DNA of 64,000 nt, taken from the NCBI GenBank assembly GCA_034231615.1, contig CM067316.1, positions 27,890,093-27,954,092 on the forward strand, written 5' to 3'. This document shows positions 12,861 to 24,393 of the stretch, in pieces. A program made the translations under genes and the position numbers. The notes beneath the pieces were generated by a model that was given only the letters and a program-made list of their open reading frames with translations, did no database searches and was not told where the DNA came from. The DNA comes from Meghimatium bilineatum. Its lineage: Eukaryota; Mollusca; Gastropoda; Stylommatophora; Philomycidae. Numbering within the stretch: the first letter of the stretch is position 1; each line of letters begins with the position of its first letter.

Positions 12861-13189
12861 TCATCATCACATGACATGTTTCAACACTTGTCCCTTCATC
12901 ATCATATGAGATGTTTCAACACTTGTCTAGTCATCAGCACACGAGATGTTTCAACACTTCTCTAGTCATCGTCACATAACATTTTTCAACACTGGTTCCT
13001 TCAACACCATATAAGATGTTTTAACACTGGTTCCGTCAACACCATATGAGATGTTTTAACACTGGTTCCGTCAACACCATATGAGATGTTTTAACACTGG
13101 TTCCGTCAACACCATATGAGATGTTTTAACACTGGTTCCTTCAACACCATATACGATGTTTTAACACTGGTTCCGTCAACATCACGTGA
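12861..13189. repeat. 35-bp minisatellite, about 9 copies
   Basis: The core ATGAGATGTTTTAACACTGG followed by TTCCGTCAACACCAT repeats every 35 bases. The left copies (TTCAACACTTGTC versions) are diverged and the right ones nearly identical, a gradient that points to recent homogenisation of the right side. Confidence 0.93.
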
Positions 13190-13764
13190 TCTGTTCCAGC
13201 CGAAAAGTTCTTTTACAAAATTTACAAGTAAAGTAAACAAAGACTGTTTCTGTCTAGGTCGGTGGTCTAAATAGATCACCATAATTGTCTACAGGGTCTG
13301 CTATGGGTACTATTCCTCAGATTCGTGTACCTGCCGGAAACATGCACTGCTAGTACCCCTCCCTCTCCCCGGTCGGTTGCAGTCCTCCACGTTCACTTTT
13401 CCATGTTGATAGATCAGATGTCTTATCTCCGTGTTCCGGCATTTTGGCGTGTGTGCAGTGAATTATGGGATAAAACACTTGTCTTTGATAGATAGGGCTG
13501 TCCTCTCTGTCTGTGTTATCTTCCATTCTTTATCCCGACGGTTTCTGCATAGCAATATGTTTTATTTTGTTGGTGTTTGTGTTTATGCAGAGGTTTCCTT
13601 GAACTTACCACAGTTTATATCGATTCTAGCTACTTTGTTGTTACATTTATTTCATGCATCAATTAGTTTTTACAAAATACCAGTTCCACATGTTGTTCTG
13701 TCCTGATTGCAAATTTGTGTTTTGTAATGAGCTATTTTTATTTAATTTAATATGAAATTGTATA
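13190..13764. other. No recognised feature
   Basis: Somewhat less AT-rich around 13300-13400. The open frame at 13431-13706 on the plus strand has no recognisable domain and I do not call it a gene. Confidence 0.4.
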
Positions 13765-14330
13765 AAACGCATCTTTGTCTAGAAACATGTCTAAGCTACT
13801 TGCCTAACTGCGCATCTAAGCATCCTGCCTTAAACGCATGTAACCTCGTTGCCTTGAAAAGCATGTGAGCTCCTTTACTAGAACGCATGTAAGCTCATTG
13901 TCTTACAACGCATCTATCTTTGTCTTACAACGCATCTAAGATCTTTGCCTTACAACGCATCTAAGATCTTTGCCTTACAACGCATCTAATATGTTTGCCT
14001 TACAACGCATTTAGAAACCTTGCCTTCCAGCGCATCTAAGAACATTGCCTTACAACGCATTTAGAATCCCTGCCTTCCAACACATCTAATATGTTTGCCT
14101 TACAACGCATCTAAGATCTTTGCCTTACAACGCATCTAAGATCTTTGCCTTACAACGCATCTAAGATTTTTGCCTTACAACGCATCTAAAGTACTTGCCT
14201 TACAATTAATCAAAAGTCCTTGCCTTACAACGCATCTAAAGTACTTGCTTTACAATGCATCTAAAATCCGTGCCGTACAACGTATGTAAGATCAATTCCT
14301 TACAACGTTAACAACGTATATAAGATCATT
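13765..14330. repeat. 25-bp minisatellite, about 20 copies
   Basis: The unit centres on GCCTTACAACGCATCTAAG followed by ATCTTT. Copies in the middle are almost identical and those at both edges decay gradually, including copies with ATTAATCAAAAG and ACGTATGTAAG. Confidence 0.93.
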
Positions 14331-14454
14331 ACCTGAAGTTATCTTGTTGTCTGAAACTCTTAGAACACTTATTCGAAAAATCCCGCGAACAATCCCGATA
14401 GTGGAGAGGGCCTGTGTTATATGGACCGCCAGAGCTAGTATATTTTGAACTGCC

Positions 14455-16330
14455 ATGTTGCTATCATATGACGTATTATTTCCAGATCGTAGTCTTCCTT
14501 ATGAATCTCCTGAAATCCCCGCGGCCTCTGGCAAGTTGTCCCGCTTCCTCTAGCTACATTTGCATGAATTTCTGGATATCTCTTGTCCAACGACGCCGTG
14601 GTCTACCTCTGCCTATAGTGCCTTCTATAACCCCTCCAAAAAAACACTCCATGGCATAGTGTCTCTTCACAAGGCCGAAAAAACACAACTTCCTTCTTAA
14701 TATGGTATTTAAATGCCAGTTTTCTTGAACATTGATTTCTCTTAGCACTTCTTGGTTGGTCTTTCATGCTGACCATGGTATTCTCAGGACTCTTCTATAG
14801 AAGTTCCTTTCAAAGGCCACTATTCACTTAGTCTGTTATTTTTTATTTATTGTCCATGTTTCGAGGCCGTAGGTCGCCACTGGGAACACACACGTAACAA
14901 ATATTCCTTAGTTCCCGTGTTTGCCCCGTGCCACAATTTTTCAGTTGTTTTAATTTGGACATCGCCATTGCTGATTTCCTTCTGATCTCGAAAGCACAGT
15001 CTCCTTCATTGTTTGTTAGCTCCTAGATATTCGAAATTTGTCACGTCTTCTAAAATATGGGTATCAATATTAATTCTAGGTCCTGTTTTCACTTTGTCTT
15101 TTATCATTATTTTTGTCTTTTTCATATTTAGAAACAGCTTTTGTTGTTCGTTGAAGTTTTCTTTGTTAATTTTATTATGTTCATTAAGTCTTTCTCATTT
15201 GATGTTAATAGCATTGTGTCACCTGTGTATCTAATTTCTGGAATCTGTAGACCTCCAATATTTATGGGGCTGAATTCTTGTTGTACTGTTTCACGTTTCT
15301 CATTATGTTCTTTGCATATATCTTAAACAGGTATAGCGACAATGTACACCCTTGTCCTACTCTTTTTTGTACTTTAAACTACTTACCTTTTCCACTTTTA
15401 CGGCGACTTCTTGATTTGTATACAGCTCTAAAATTAGGCGTATAATGTTATCTGGAAAACTCATGTTTTTCATTATTTCCCATAATTGGTGATGGTTCAC
15501 ACAGTCAAAAGCTGTAGTGCAATCTATACATCATGCATGCAGGTCGATGTTGAATTATGTGTATTTTTTCTACGATCATCCTCATATTAAATATGTGATC
15601 TCTAGTGCCTCTTCCGGCTCTAAACCCTGCTTGAGCTTCGTGAATCTCTTCTTCCATTTTGTGTCCTATTCTCTTCATTATACATATGTAGTTATATTTT
15701 GCTGGCTTCACTTATTAGTGCAATTGTTCTATAGTTAGAGCATAATTGCATATCTCCGCATTTTGGTATATGTATATATACATATGGATCTTCTCCAATC
15801 TATTGGCCAGGTTTCTGTATTACAGCTATTGATTCGTAACTGATAATAGATGCTAATGCACTCCTCGCCTCCTGCTTGATTCATTTCAACTGTTTTTTGT
15901 CGCACCCTGTAGCTCTTCATTTCTTCAAGTTGTCAATTGCTGCCCCTATTTCTTTTTTTTTGATGGTTCCAGTTACTGTGTGTTTCTGTTCAATGTGTGG
16001 TTGGTCCGCTAAATTATTTAGGGAAGGCTCTGTGCACATTTCTTTGCAATACTCTCTCCACCTTAGCATACTATCATTTTTTTTCGTCAGGGTATTTCCA
16101 GCCTTGTCTTTGATGACTCTCGTACTTGTTTTTGTATGTTTTACTCTCTGTAATGTTTACTGCTCAGAACATGTCTTTCATTCTTCCCCTTTCGTACAAG
16201 CTCTCTATATGTTTACACGAGTCGCTTATGTATTGCTATGTGTCTCTTCTTATTTGTCTTTGTATTTTTTCTTGTGAGTTATTTGTATGTAATTTTGCTG
16301 TGTGGTTCAGCACGGTCTTGATGCCATGTA
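14455..16330 (-). pseudogene. Long RTE-type LINE reverse-transcriptase relic
   Basis: Read on the minus strand from 16330 to 14455, blocks appear in the right order. These are LRWREYCKEMCTEPSLN near 16060; HEAQAGFRAGRGTRDHIF near 15630, the F-R-x-G-x-GT-D block of LINE RTs; VGQGCTLSLYLFKIYA near 15340; a destroyed active site; TYGLETWTI near 14870; FYRRVLRIPWSA near 14790; and RGRPRRRWTRDI near 14600. So most of the polymerase domain is present without the endonuclease. Many stops and frame changes show it is long dead. Short plus-strand frames here are shadows. Confidence 0.82.
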
Positions 16331-17159
16331 TGATGCTATTTGGACTTTCTGAGAGGGTGACATGTGAACCGTCCGGGAAACAATCTGTATTTCAATAATA
16401 TCTGGGAGCTTTGGACATTTGATTAACATTACATGATCGACTGGAACAATGTAGACACAGTCAATCACTGTCTATATGCAATGTCACATTTTTCAGTGCA
16501 TACGGAATAGTGCTACCTTCTCTTGGATGACAATACTGTGCTCAATATTGGTCTGCCCAGATGTCATGCTACTTTTCTTCGGCATACAATATATTTTATA
16601 ACATTAATTATATAATTTTAAACACTGCAACTGACTTTCTATTTGTTTTTAACAAAGACTAATAGAACCATCATCATATTTTCCGTGGCGACATCCTGGG
16701 AATGTGAATACTTTGCTGCTTTCTCCATATTTTAGATAAATATATACACATTACGAAAAGGGTTACATAATTTGTACGTATAGCATACACACAACAAAAT
16801 ATAGACGTTTCGACCAAATCGTCTTTATCAAGAAAGGGATAAATAAACACATAATTAACGTAATAGTAAGTTCAGTACTACATGACTTATGTGTAGTATA
16901 AACTATCAGAATCGAGAATAGAATAGCAGCAATAAAATTTAAAGCAATATACTTATGCGAAATGACATAATAAGAAGATACAACAATCATGAAAATTTTA
17001 AAAACAAAAATACATTATTATTGATAATAATAACAGTTTTATTAAACACGTACACACTTTTCTACATCATTTTGATGTGAATTGTCTCTTCCAATAGTAC
17101 TTTTTCCATGCAACATTGCTCCGATCATAAGTGCATTTTATTCACCATCGTCACATACT
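16331..17159. other. Mostly unassigned, with one ribozyme-like repeat
   Basis: AT-rich. Contains the GTCGAAAC motif on the minus strand, annotated at 16769-16836. The sequence just left of 16.4 kb could be remains of the LINE endonuclease but I cannot align it. Confidence 0.35.
16769..16836 (-). repeat. Dispersed repeat with hammerhead-like motif
   Basis: On the minus strand the order is TTGATAA, AAGACGATTTGGTC (a stem closed by GAC and GTC), GAAA, CGTC. This is the layout CUGANGA-stem II-GAAA-stem III of a hammerhead ribozyme, with two changes in the first box. The flank AATTTGTACGTATAGC recurs at 18381. Catalytic competence is doubtful because core positions differ. Confidence 0.4.
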
Positions 17160-17215
17160 CAACCATGATAATGTTCCTCTTTAGCAAGCGAAGATAAGCA
17201 TGAAATTAAGAAGGG
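17160..17215 (-). mobile_element. 3' end fragment of C2H2-finger LINE
   Basis: On the minus strand, CATGCTTATCTTCGCTTGC matches the 3' untranslated ends at 57475-57520 and 28480-28520, which both carry TCGCTTGCGAAG. Only the extreme 3' end was inserted here. Confidence 0.55.
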
Positions 17216-17329
17216 TCAAATTTGATTTGGGTATTTGATTGTTTCTGAGTCCTGAAATGGTTAATGAGTCCAATGTGGGATATGAAAGACGCATTGCAAT
17301 GTTAGTAGGAATTTATTAGTTCTTTGAGA

Positions 17330-18108
17330 TGGAGAAACCTTTAGACTCAAGATCAATGGGAAAATAATAAACAACCTTAGATATGCAGATGACACTGTTC
17401 TTTTGGCAGAAAGTGAACAAGAACTACAAAGACTAATAGATCAAGTCAATAAACCAAGTAATGAATATGGACTGGATATAAATATTCAAAAAACAAAAAC
17501 AATGATAATCAGCAAAGACACAGAAGAACATGAGGTAAACATAAACATACAGGGAGAGAAACTACAACAAGTAAAACAGTATCAATATCTTGGACACATG
17601 GTCACAAATGATGGCAGATGTGAAACAGAAGTTAAAAGGAGAATAGGAATGGCTAAAAGTACCTTCAATGACATGAGGAAATTATTAATATCTAAACAAA
17701 TTACAAACAAGTTAAAAATGAGAATTATAAAATGCTACATCTATTCCATATTAATGTATGGCTCAGAAACATGGACACTAAATAAACAATTAGAAGACAA
17801 AATTGATGCCTTTGAGATGTGGGTATATAGAAGAATAGGGAGAACATCATGGAAAGAGAAGAAAACAAATAAAGAGGTGCTAAAGACACTTAATATGAAG
17901 AAAGAACTACTAAGAGAAATAAAGATTGAGGGTAAAGTCAAAGGGAAGTGAGCAAGAGGTAGGCAGAGATACAAGTGGGAGAGTAACATCACACGATGGA
18001 CAGGTTACAGTCTAGCAGAGTGCACCACCAAGACAAGAGACAGGAGATATTGGAGATACGTTGCAGCAAACTGTCATTGCTGAGACGGCACTTGATGATG
18101 ATGATGAT
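17330..18108 (+). pseudogene. 5'-truncated RTE-type LINE with a (TGA)n-like tail
   Basis: The open frame 17403-17951 gives 182 residues. Just upstream is NNLRYADDTVLLAES, the active-site block, in a frame broken by a single indel near 17370. In the open part are LDINIQKTKTMIIS, QYQYLGHMVTNDG, YGSETWTLNKQ, FEMWVYRRIGRTSWKEKKTN and KELLREIKIEGKV. After a stop at 17949 the C-terminus continues to DRRYWRYVAANCHC. The copy ends in GATGATGATGATGAT, the short-repeat tail expected of RTE elements. It has few lesions for this window and is relatively young. Close relatives: 18440-18885 and 46335-47900. Confidence 0.85.
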
Positions 18109-18380
18109 ATGGGGGAAAACAGCGTTTCGTTGTTATCTCTTATGAATAACCTGCACATATTTCTATCTTCAAATGTTCTATACTTTACCATGTAGGTAGT
18201 ATCTTGCATTAATTTTATCTGTAATGCTCTAGCTTTCATAAGTTACAGAAACTACCGTTTTCCATATTATCCCTACTGGAGTAATTTATTTTTCCTATAT
18301 TAGGAATTCCTTTAGCTAGGTCGTGTGTATGCCAAATATGGTTTGTAGATAATTCCGACTTGCAAAACTGATGTATACTT

Positions 18381-18423
18381 AATAATTTGTACGTATAGCT
18401 TACTCACAAGAAAATATAGATAC
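18381..18423 (+). repeat. Copy of the 16.77-kb repeat flank
   Basis: AATTTGTACGTATAGC and the next 25 bases match 16769-16808. The GTCGAAAC part is absent, and a minus-strand RTE copy begins just to the right. Confidence 0.45.
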
Positions 18424-18439
18424 GCTTATGCTCTGGTCC

Positions 18440-18885
18440 CTGAGTTCATCATCATCATCATCAATTACCGTCTCCGCAACGAAGATTGGCTGCAACTGAC
18501 CTCCAATATCCTCTGTCTCTTATTTGGGTGATGCACTCTGCTAGATTGCAACCTGTCGATCTTGTGATATTACTCTCCCATTTGTATCTCTACCTACTTC
18601 CTGCTCACTTCCCTTTGATTTTACCCTCAAGTAAGGTCCTCAATAAGGTGTCATGTCTTTTAATATGTCAAAAATATATTATTTGCCTGGTCTTTATTTC
18701 TCTTAGTAGTTCTTTCTTCATACTAAGTGTTTTTAGAACTTCCTTGTTTCTTTTCTTCTATTTTGATGATGTTATCCCTATTCTTTTATATACCCACATC
18801 TCAAAGGCAACAATTCTGTCTTCTAATTGTTTGTTTAGTGTCCATGTTTCTGAACCATACATTAATAAAGAATACATGTAGTATT
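18440..18885 (-). pseudogene. 5'-truncated RTE-type LINE
   Basis: The plus strand begins with CATCATCATCATCATC, the complement of the (TGA)n tail. Minus-strand translation gives YGSETWTLNKQLEDRIVAFE, MWVYKRIGITS, KELLREIKTRQI, HIKRHDTLLRTLLEGKIKG and DRGYWRSVAANLRC, colinear with the copy at 17330-18108. There are one or two stops. Truncation occurs just upstream of the YGSETW block. Confidence 0.8.
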
Positions 18886-19597
18886 TTATAATTAATCCTT
18901 GAATTCACAAAATGTCAAATCATACGATATCGCAACCAAATTGTAAACCACGATGTCAAACAGTGATAGCGATTAAATTATAACCTGAAATAGTTTATGT
19001 TGCAAGTTGAATATGTGATGAGAACGAAAAGAAACTTAAGGAGATCATGTCTGTAGGCACCTTTTGATGATTGGCATGTGAGGCAATAAAAGCATAGACT
19101 ATGCTTGGAACAAATAATTTAATCATATGAACTTAAAATAAGATATTTTTCCATTGGAAACTGAAAAAAAGTTTCTATGTTCATCAAAGTCTATCAATAT
19201 ATTAAACGTCTTTAAAAGAAACGTTTTTGGCCGTATATTCTATTAACAACAATACATTTTGACATTCCGATTACAATGGGTTGTCACCCGGCAGTTTATA
19301 TTTCTTAATTACAGACGGTCATTTCATCATCACACCACCATCACAAACAATTTAATTAGCCAAAAGACGTATAGCGCACACGCTTACATGTCTCATAATT
19401 TGTTTATAATTAACTCTCCCTTATTTATAGTCATACTGCCATCCTTTCATGCAACCATGCAGATCCAACATAAATACACCATGCTTGCACTTACCGCCTG
19501 AAAGACTTTCCAAACTGAAGATATTGAAATTCCAGTCTCCAACCCGTGACAGCATTAACTGCAAATAGAATACGGGAAGACGTGTCTGTTACGTCTA
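18886..19597. other. No recognised feature
   Basis: AT-rich with only short unsupported frames. Confidence 0.4.
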
Positions 19598-19830
19598 CAG
19601 GCATACACCGTCAATTACATTATTCTAAACATTATTCTAAACATACTAACATGCGCTCAGTGTATGAATACAGGCATACACCATCAATTACATTATTCTA
19701 AACATTATTCTAAACATACTAACATGCGCTCAGTGTATGAATACAGGCATACACCGTCAATTACATTATTCTAAACATTATTATAAACATACTAATATGC
19801 GCTCAGTGTATGAATACAGGCATATATGTA
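19598..19830. repeat. 73-bp tandem repeat, three copies plus a partial
   Basis: CAGGCATACACCGTCAATTA recurs at 19598, 19671 and 19744 and begins again at 19817. The three full copies differ at two or three positions. Each holds an internal ATTATTCTAAACATTATTCT duplication. Confidence 0.93.
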
Positions 19831-19924
19831 CATATCTCTCCTATAGAGAATATAAGGTAAATGTATACACAATAAATAAAATAGATATGCACACACATCC
19901 ACAAAAAACATTTCTTTCAGTAGT

Positions 19925-20095
19925 GAAACGACGAAAACGTGCATGGTTACACATGTATGCCGACATGATTCCTTGTTAAAAACTATACTACATGGAACAA
20001 TCGTTAGTGGAAGAAGCAGAGGAGGACAAAAAAAGCGTGGATGGAAACATCACAGAATGGACAGCAGAAGATTTTTTTTTAATCATACGTTCACA
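19925..20095 (+). pseudogene. LINE C-terminal fragment
   Basis: The plus-strand translation includes HVCRHDSLLKTILHGTIVSG, then RSRGGQKKRGWKHHRMDS. The pattern GHVxRHDSLxKTILQGTxEGxR-RG-Q-K is typical of the last part of LINE proteins of the RTE/L2-like type. It has a different sequence from the other RTE copies in the window and represents another subfamily. Confidence 0.6.
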
Positions 20096-20811
20096 TCGCT
20101 GAAGATAGAAATCGCAGGGGGACTGTTGATACATTTAATGTGGTACCCCTACGACATGACCGTTTACATGTTATAAATATGTATGTTTACAAGTTTATAG
20201 ATGTATATGTTTACAGGTTTATAGATATATATCTATCTATCTATATGTACAGCAATCTAAATATGTCGGACTGCACGCAATGTATACATACTTGCATATT
20301 TGTCCAACCATATGATATGGTTGACGAGGCCTATACTATAAGGTATAAAACGTGTTAATGTCGGTGAATCTGAACACACCAGTACTCTCTAGTAGGAGTC
20401 CTGGCAACAAGCTGCACGACCATCTGGCTAAGCAAGTAAGGTTAGATGACGGAATACACTCTCTGTTCCAGAAATGCCGGAGTGAAAATGTATTTAACGA
20501 ATGGAAAGGCGCAGATATCTCAGCATGGATGTGAGTTGTGACAGAAAATGACAATCGTCACTCGCTGTGTCAGAGAATAAACCAAGCACAAACATGGTGT
20601 TATAGGTAATAGATAGCACACCAACTAGTAAATATACATACAGAATATTTAAATATTGTGTGTACAGAACTTCCACATGGAGATGATAGTGCTCACTAGC
20701 TACTTAAACTCATGCTACCACAAAGGAAAAAAAGAAATGTTTCTCCATTTCGTTTCTGAAGCGATCTTTTGTAGTTCTGTGAATATCATTTCTGTAGAAT
20801 CGCGTTCAGCA
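20096..20811. other. Unassigned; possible small SINE remnant
   Basis: A GTATA/CTAT-rich simple stretch lies at 20180-20255. AAGGCGCAGATATC at 20506 resembles an internal block of the GAA-tailed SINE (GGCGCAGATATCGCA at 29558), but the match soon fades. Nothing else recognised. Confidence 0.35.
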
Positions 20812-20960
20812 CAGGTTCCCAACCTTTTTAGGAGTCGCCACCTCATTATTTTAGAAGCAAAGTGATCATCAACGCCATTTTCTAAAAAAATTATTAGTGA
20901 CGCAACACATTTTGTATTTTCGGGTAGTTATTAATATTCAAATTGTTGCCGCACACAATA
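20812..20960 (+). mobile_element. Possible hAT terminal fragment
   Basis: CAGGTTCCCAACCTTTTTAG followed by GAGTCGCCACC resembles hAT termini of the CAGGGGTTCCCAA type. I found no matching opposite terminus or 8-bp duplication, so only one end may remain. Confidence 0.35.
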
Positions 20961-21394
20961 ACAGAGAAGTAAAATAATATGGGAATGTGCTAGAGAAAGG
21001 GGGGGGGGAGGGGACGCCATCATATATAATTGTACAGGAGCAGTGGCGCAGGCCTATGTACTGTATACGAAATGGATAATGACACCGACAAGTTTGAGAG
21101 ATAAGTTTCTCTATTCATAATACTTTTAGAAATATTCGAATGCAATCTATTTAGTTCACTAAAAGAACAATTTTCCTTGTCCACGCCATTCATACGTATG
21201 CGGGAATACGGTGTTATGTCCTATTTGTCACTGACCAAAGGCATATCTAAGAATGCTGTGGTCAGATTCATGGCCGACTTCATTTAGAATGTTGATATTT
21301 TATTTACCATTGCAAACGTCATTGTGAATTTCTCACAATCGCATACTGGCACAGAAAAAATAGAACAACTTAATATAGTGAATAGTGTGTTGTT
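20961..21394. other. No recognised feature
   Basis: Contains a run of about 10 G at 21000-21010. Nothing else recognised. Confidence 0.4.
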
Positions 21395-22120
21395 GTGTTC
21401 CTATCACAAGTGATGATGATGACCACTTGTTACATCCACTTTTGAAAATTCAGTTAGAATTATGACCTCGGTTATGAGTTCGTAGATGGGAATATTTGGT
21501 ATAGCCATATGCAGTTATATGTATAAGCCATATTTGAACAGAGAATGTCCGTGGACAGTTCGGGCATGGAATGATCATTATAGACGATTTTTTATCTATC
21601 CGTGACATTCAAGCTACTCTCCGCTGTTGAGCTGCTGCATTTCTACTCTTCTCGCAAGATGATGCGCCATTTTTGACTGTTGAGCGTAATAAACATTATT
21701 TTGTGTAGGTTCTTCCCATGTATCTTGGCCTAATTGAAAGGCTTTCAGTGAGGTCTTTAACGAGTCTTTTGGACACCGTGTACACCAGTCTTTTTTAGAT
21801 CTTGTACCATTCTCCAACTCACAAGAAGTATCTTTGGCACACAATGATCTACATACGTACAGCAAGATGTACCTACCCCGCATCAGAATAGTGTTAATAC
21901 TAAGGATACCAGATCTGTCAAGGACAGTGGTATATGGATTCGTATCTTGACATCTGATGTTAATAACTTTTTTGAGACAAATTGTGTGAAAATGATTGAG
22001 TTTCCTCACAATATGTTTATACACAGTATATGTTGTACTAGCGTATAATATCACTAGCGCATAACGACACTTGTGTTCAGCACTGTAGTATAAAAATAAC
22101 ACTGTAGCCATTAACCAAGC
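21395..22120 (-). pseudogene. C-terminal relic of a C2H2-finger LINE
   Basis: Minus-strand translation gives TVYKHIVRKLNHFHTICLKK, then GILSINTILMRG, ELENGTRSKKDW, DSLKTSLKAFQLGQDTWEE and ARRVEMQQ. This is the C-terminal order of LINEs whose protein ends in a C2H2 finger (I/Nimb- or Rex1-like; clade not resolved). The first residues of the open frame, above about 22120, come from the adjoining SINE and are not LINE. The left end carries CACAAGTGATGATGAT, shared with the fragment at 5633-5961. Confidence 0.8.
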
Positions 22121-22290
22121 ATTATTTTGGCTGTAGTGATTTTCCTGGCCGTATTTACGTTCAGTAGTTTGCCATTGCTTTCTTAAAGGCCCGGATGCAA
22201 AACTGTTTGAATTTCGCACTCTGTACCTTGGTCGTCACAGACAATCTGCTATAACAAGCCGCCACAGAACCGGACAGTGTAGATATCTGG
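22121..22290 (-). mobile_element. tRNA-derived SINE, family S3
   Basis: On the plus strand TGTAGTGATTTTCCTGGCCG and GTTTGCCATTGCTTTCTTAA match the repeat at 41540-41702. Read on the minus strand, a weak B box (GAAATTCAAAC) lies at a tRNA-like distance from the head, which starts GTCCGGTTCTGTGGCGG. It lies directly next to the LINE relic and forms part of an artefactual open frame with it. Confidence 0.6.
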
Positions 22291-23231
22291 ACCAATCATA
22301 TAGACAACAAAAGACAGAAGGACAAAAACACATGAACTTTGTCTCTATCTCTCACATGTATACAACCACTAACACACAGACATATACACGAAACTGCAGG
22401 CGAGCTCGCGCGCACACACACGCACGCACACACACAGTGAAGCAATGGATTGCTGAGACTAATCTAACAAAACTCTGAGGCACGTGTCCTGTATATGTCG
22501 CTAATAATAAATGTGTGCTTTTCTCTCAACTGTCTCATTGACTAGAACAATTGCGCTCACATCGACTGTGTACAAGAACATCATGCAGGCACGCAGGCAG
22601 CAGAAGTGTTGGATAGGCGTACAGGCTAGGAGAGGAGGTAGAATGTGGCACAGTGAACTGTCATGCACGCGTGATGATCTAATCCTGTCAAAGAGATTCT
22701 GGTAGTAAACATTGCTGGAATGAAATCCGATTTAACCTGTAACTTAGTATTAGACGCGGTACGATCATGAAGATAATGTAGGAGGACGACAGGTATAGAG
22801 GTTAGCAGAGATATATGAGAGTGGAGGACGGAAATGGGCATTTTGAGATATTGTAGTAAGGCAGAGATGGGAGTAAAATAAGGAGGGGATAAAACATGGA
22901 GGAAGTAAGACCGCGAGGAAATAACAAGGGAGTGGATTAAACAGGGAAGGAATTAAACAGGTAAGAAAGTAAGACATATAGTAGAGAGTGTGGGGTGAGG
23001 AGAGATTCATAGGGAAATAATACATGGAAGAAAAGCATAGAACGGAGGAATGTAAGAAGAGGAAACATCATATTGAGGACGTAGAGAAACACGAACAATA
23101 CAGGGATATGAAGCAAGATATAACAAAATAAATATATTTAACAATTTTATGTGGTAGTGCGCCATAACTCAGAATGTATATAGATATTACAACGGGCATG
23201 GAGTGACCAAGATTGAAAATTAGAAACTTAG
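22291..23231. other. No recognised gene; short CA-type repeat
   Basis: A CACACACGCACGCACACACA stretch is at 22413-22437. From 22780 to 23110 the strand is purine-rich (GGAGG, AAACA and GAGG runs), which opens frames on the opposite strand without any domain. Confidence 0.45.
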
Positions 23232-23430
23232 GATAGAAGTTCAGCTATTGTGCAGAAAAACTAGCAACTCTAGATAGAAGTTTAGCTATTGTGCAGAAAA
23301 ACTAGCAACTCTAGATATAAGTTTAGCTATTGTGCAGAAAAACTACTGGCAAATCAGGATAGAAGTTTTGATACTGTGCAGAAAAGCTACTAGCATCTCT
23401 GGATAGAAGTTTAGCTATTGTGCAGAAAAA
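23232..23430. repeat. 41-bp minisatellite, about five copies
   Basis: The unit contains GATAGAAGTTTAGCTATTGT and GCAGAAAAACTAGCAACTCT. The fourth copy has a changed spacer (TACTGGCAAATC). Confidence 0.9.
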
Positions 23431-23559
23431 ACATGAGCTCCGTCCCTTCTCTAAATCAATCTCATTGGTAGGCCACAAGTTCCATTTTTGATTTTCTAGT
23501 CTAACCTGACATGTTTTACATCGTAAACGGCTTGAAATAAGCAAATGGGTATTATATAT

Positions 23560-23705
23560 TCTGAGCCACCGAAGACGAACATGTCGGGTAATTAGCACAA
23601 ATAAAACTCTACACAATGTTTATCCGTCTCTGGAATTGATCTTTTTGGAAATCTAGTAGGGGTCGTTGTCCTGATGCAAGAGTAAAGCAGGAATTTGAGA
23701 AACAA
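23560..23705 (+). mobile_element. GAA-tailed SINE (family S4), old copy
   Basis: GAGCCACCGAAGACGAACAT, then GCACAAATAAAACTC, then GGAAATCTAGTAGG and GGAATTTGAGAAACAAC follow the order of the copy at 4449. Divergence is high and the GAA run is lost. Confidence 0.65.
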
Positions 23706-24161
23706 CAATTAGGTATATGAGAGATGAATATTGACGCAGAAAATGGAAAATATACGAGGGTTATCAGAAAGAAGGAGAGCAGTATGGAGATAAGCGGAAG
23801 GAGTGACGACACAGGAGACGAATGGGACATACGAGTAGACACAAATAATATAAGAGGGTCTAGCAAAGACAAGCTATAATTAAACAACACAAGCATTATT
23901 ATGAAAAGTATCTGTTGAACATTTCCAGTCATAAATGGGCTTGTGAACTACAGAAGAGATATCAAGGAGGGTGTTTGATTCAGAAACAAAATTGAAAACA
24001 GAGCAGAGAAGTATATGTAATTTGGTTGGAAGCAGCTTGTGAGACAATTATAAGTAATTGAAAGTGAGAGAAGGAAATGAGTGGAAGAGTATATAAGAAT
24101 TAATATATGATATATGAATTAAGAAGGGATAAAAACGGTGAAGAGCAAAATTAAATATGGG
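23706..24161. other. No recognised feature
   Basis: Purine-rich on the plus strand. No family recognised. Confidence 0.4.
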
Positions 24162-24173
24162 AATTACAGAGGT

Positions 24174-24393
24174 TTTCGTTACTACATGTTTTTACTGTGA
24201 AGGGAGTGCAGGGACGCTTTCTAGGAGCTGTGGAAATAAAGGCCGCTTTACCGTAGCAGACGCAGTGACATGTACAGGAATGATTTTGATTGTACCTCCC
24301 AAAGACAAAAATCCTGTCCCAACTGTGGATTGAACTCAGAACCTCAAGAATCTGAAAACAGCGTTCTAACCACACAGCCATTCGCTCCAGCCT
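24174..24393 (-). mobile_element. tRNA-derived SINE, family S1, with target-site duplication
   Basis: AATTACAGAGGT flanks the element at 24162-24173 and 24394-24405. Read on the minus strand from 24393 the head has an A-box-like GGCTGTGTGGTTAGAACGCT and a B-box-like GAGTTCAATCC, spaced as in a tRNA gene. The body then carries GGGACAGGATTTTTGTCTTT, TGCTACGGTAAAGCGGCC and the 3' end GTAGTAACGAAAA. The body is shared with 2853-3019 (minus) and 30313-30533 (plus). Confidence 0.9.

Noticed and set aside
15876..16398. Hydrophobic plus-strand frames suggesting a membrane protein
   Set aside because: They are the reverse complement of a lysine-rich LINE polymerase, which yields Phe/Leu-rich shadows.
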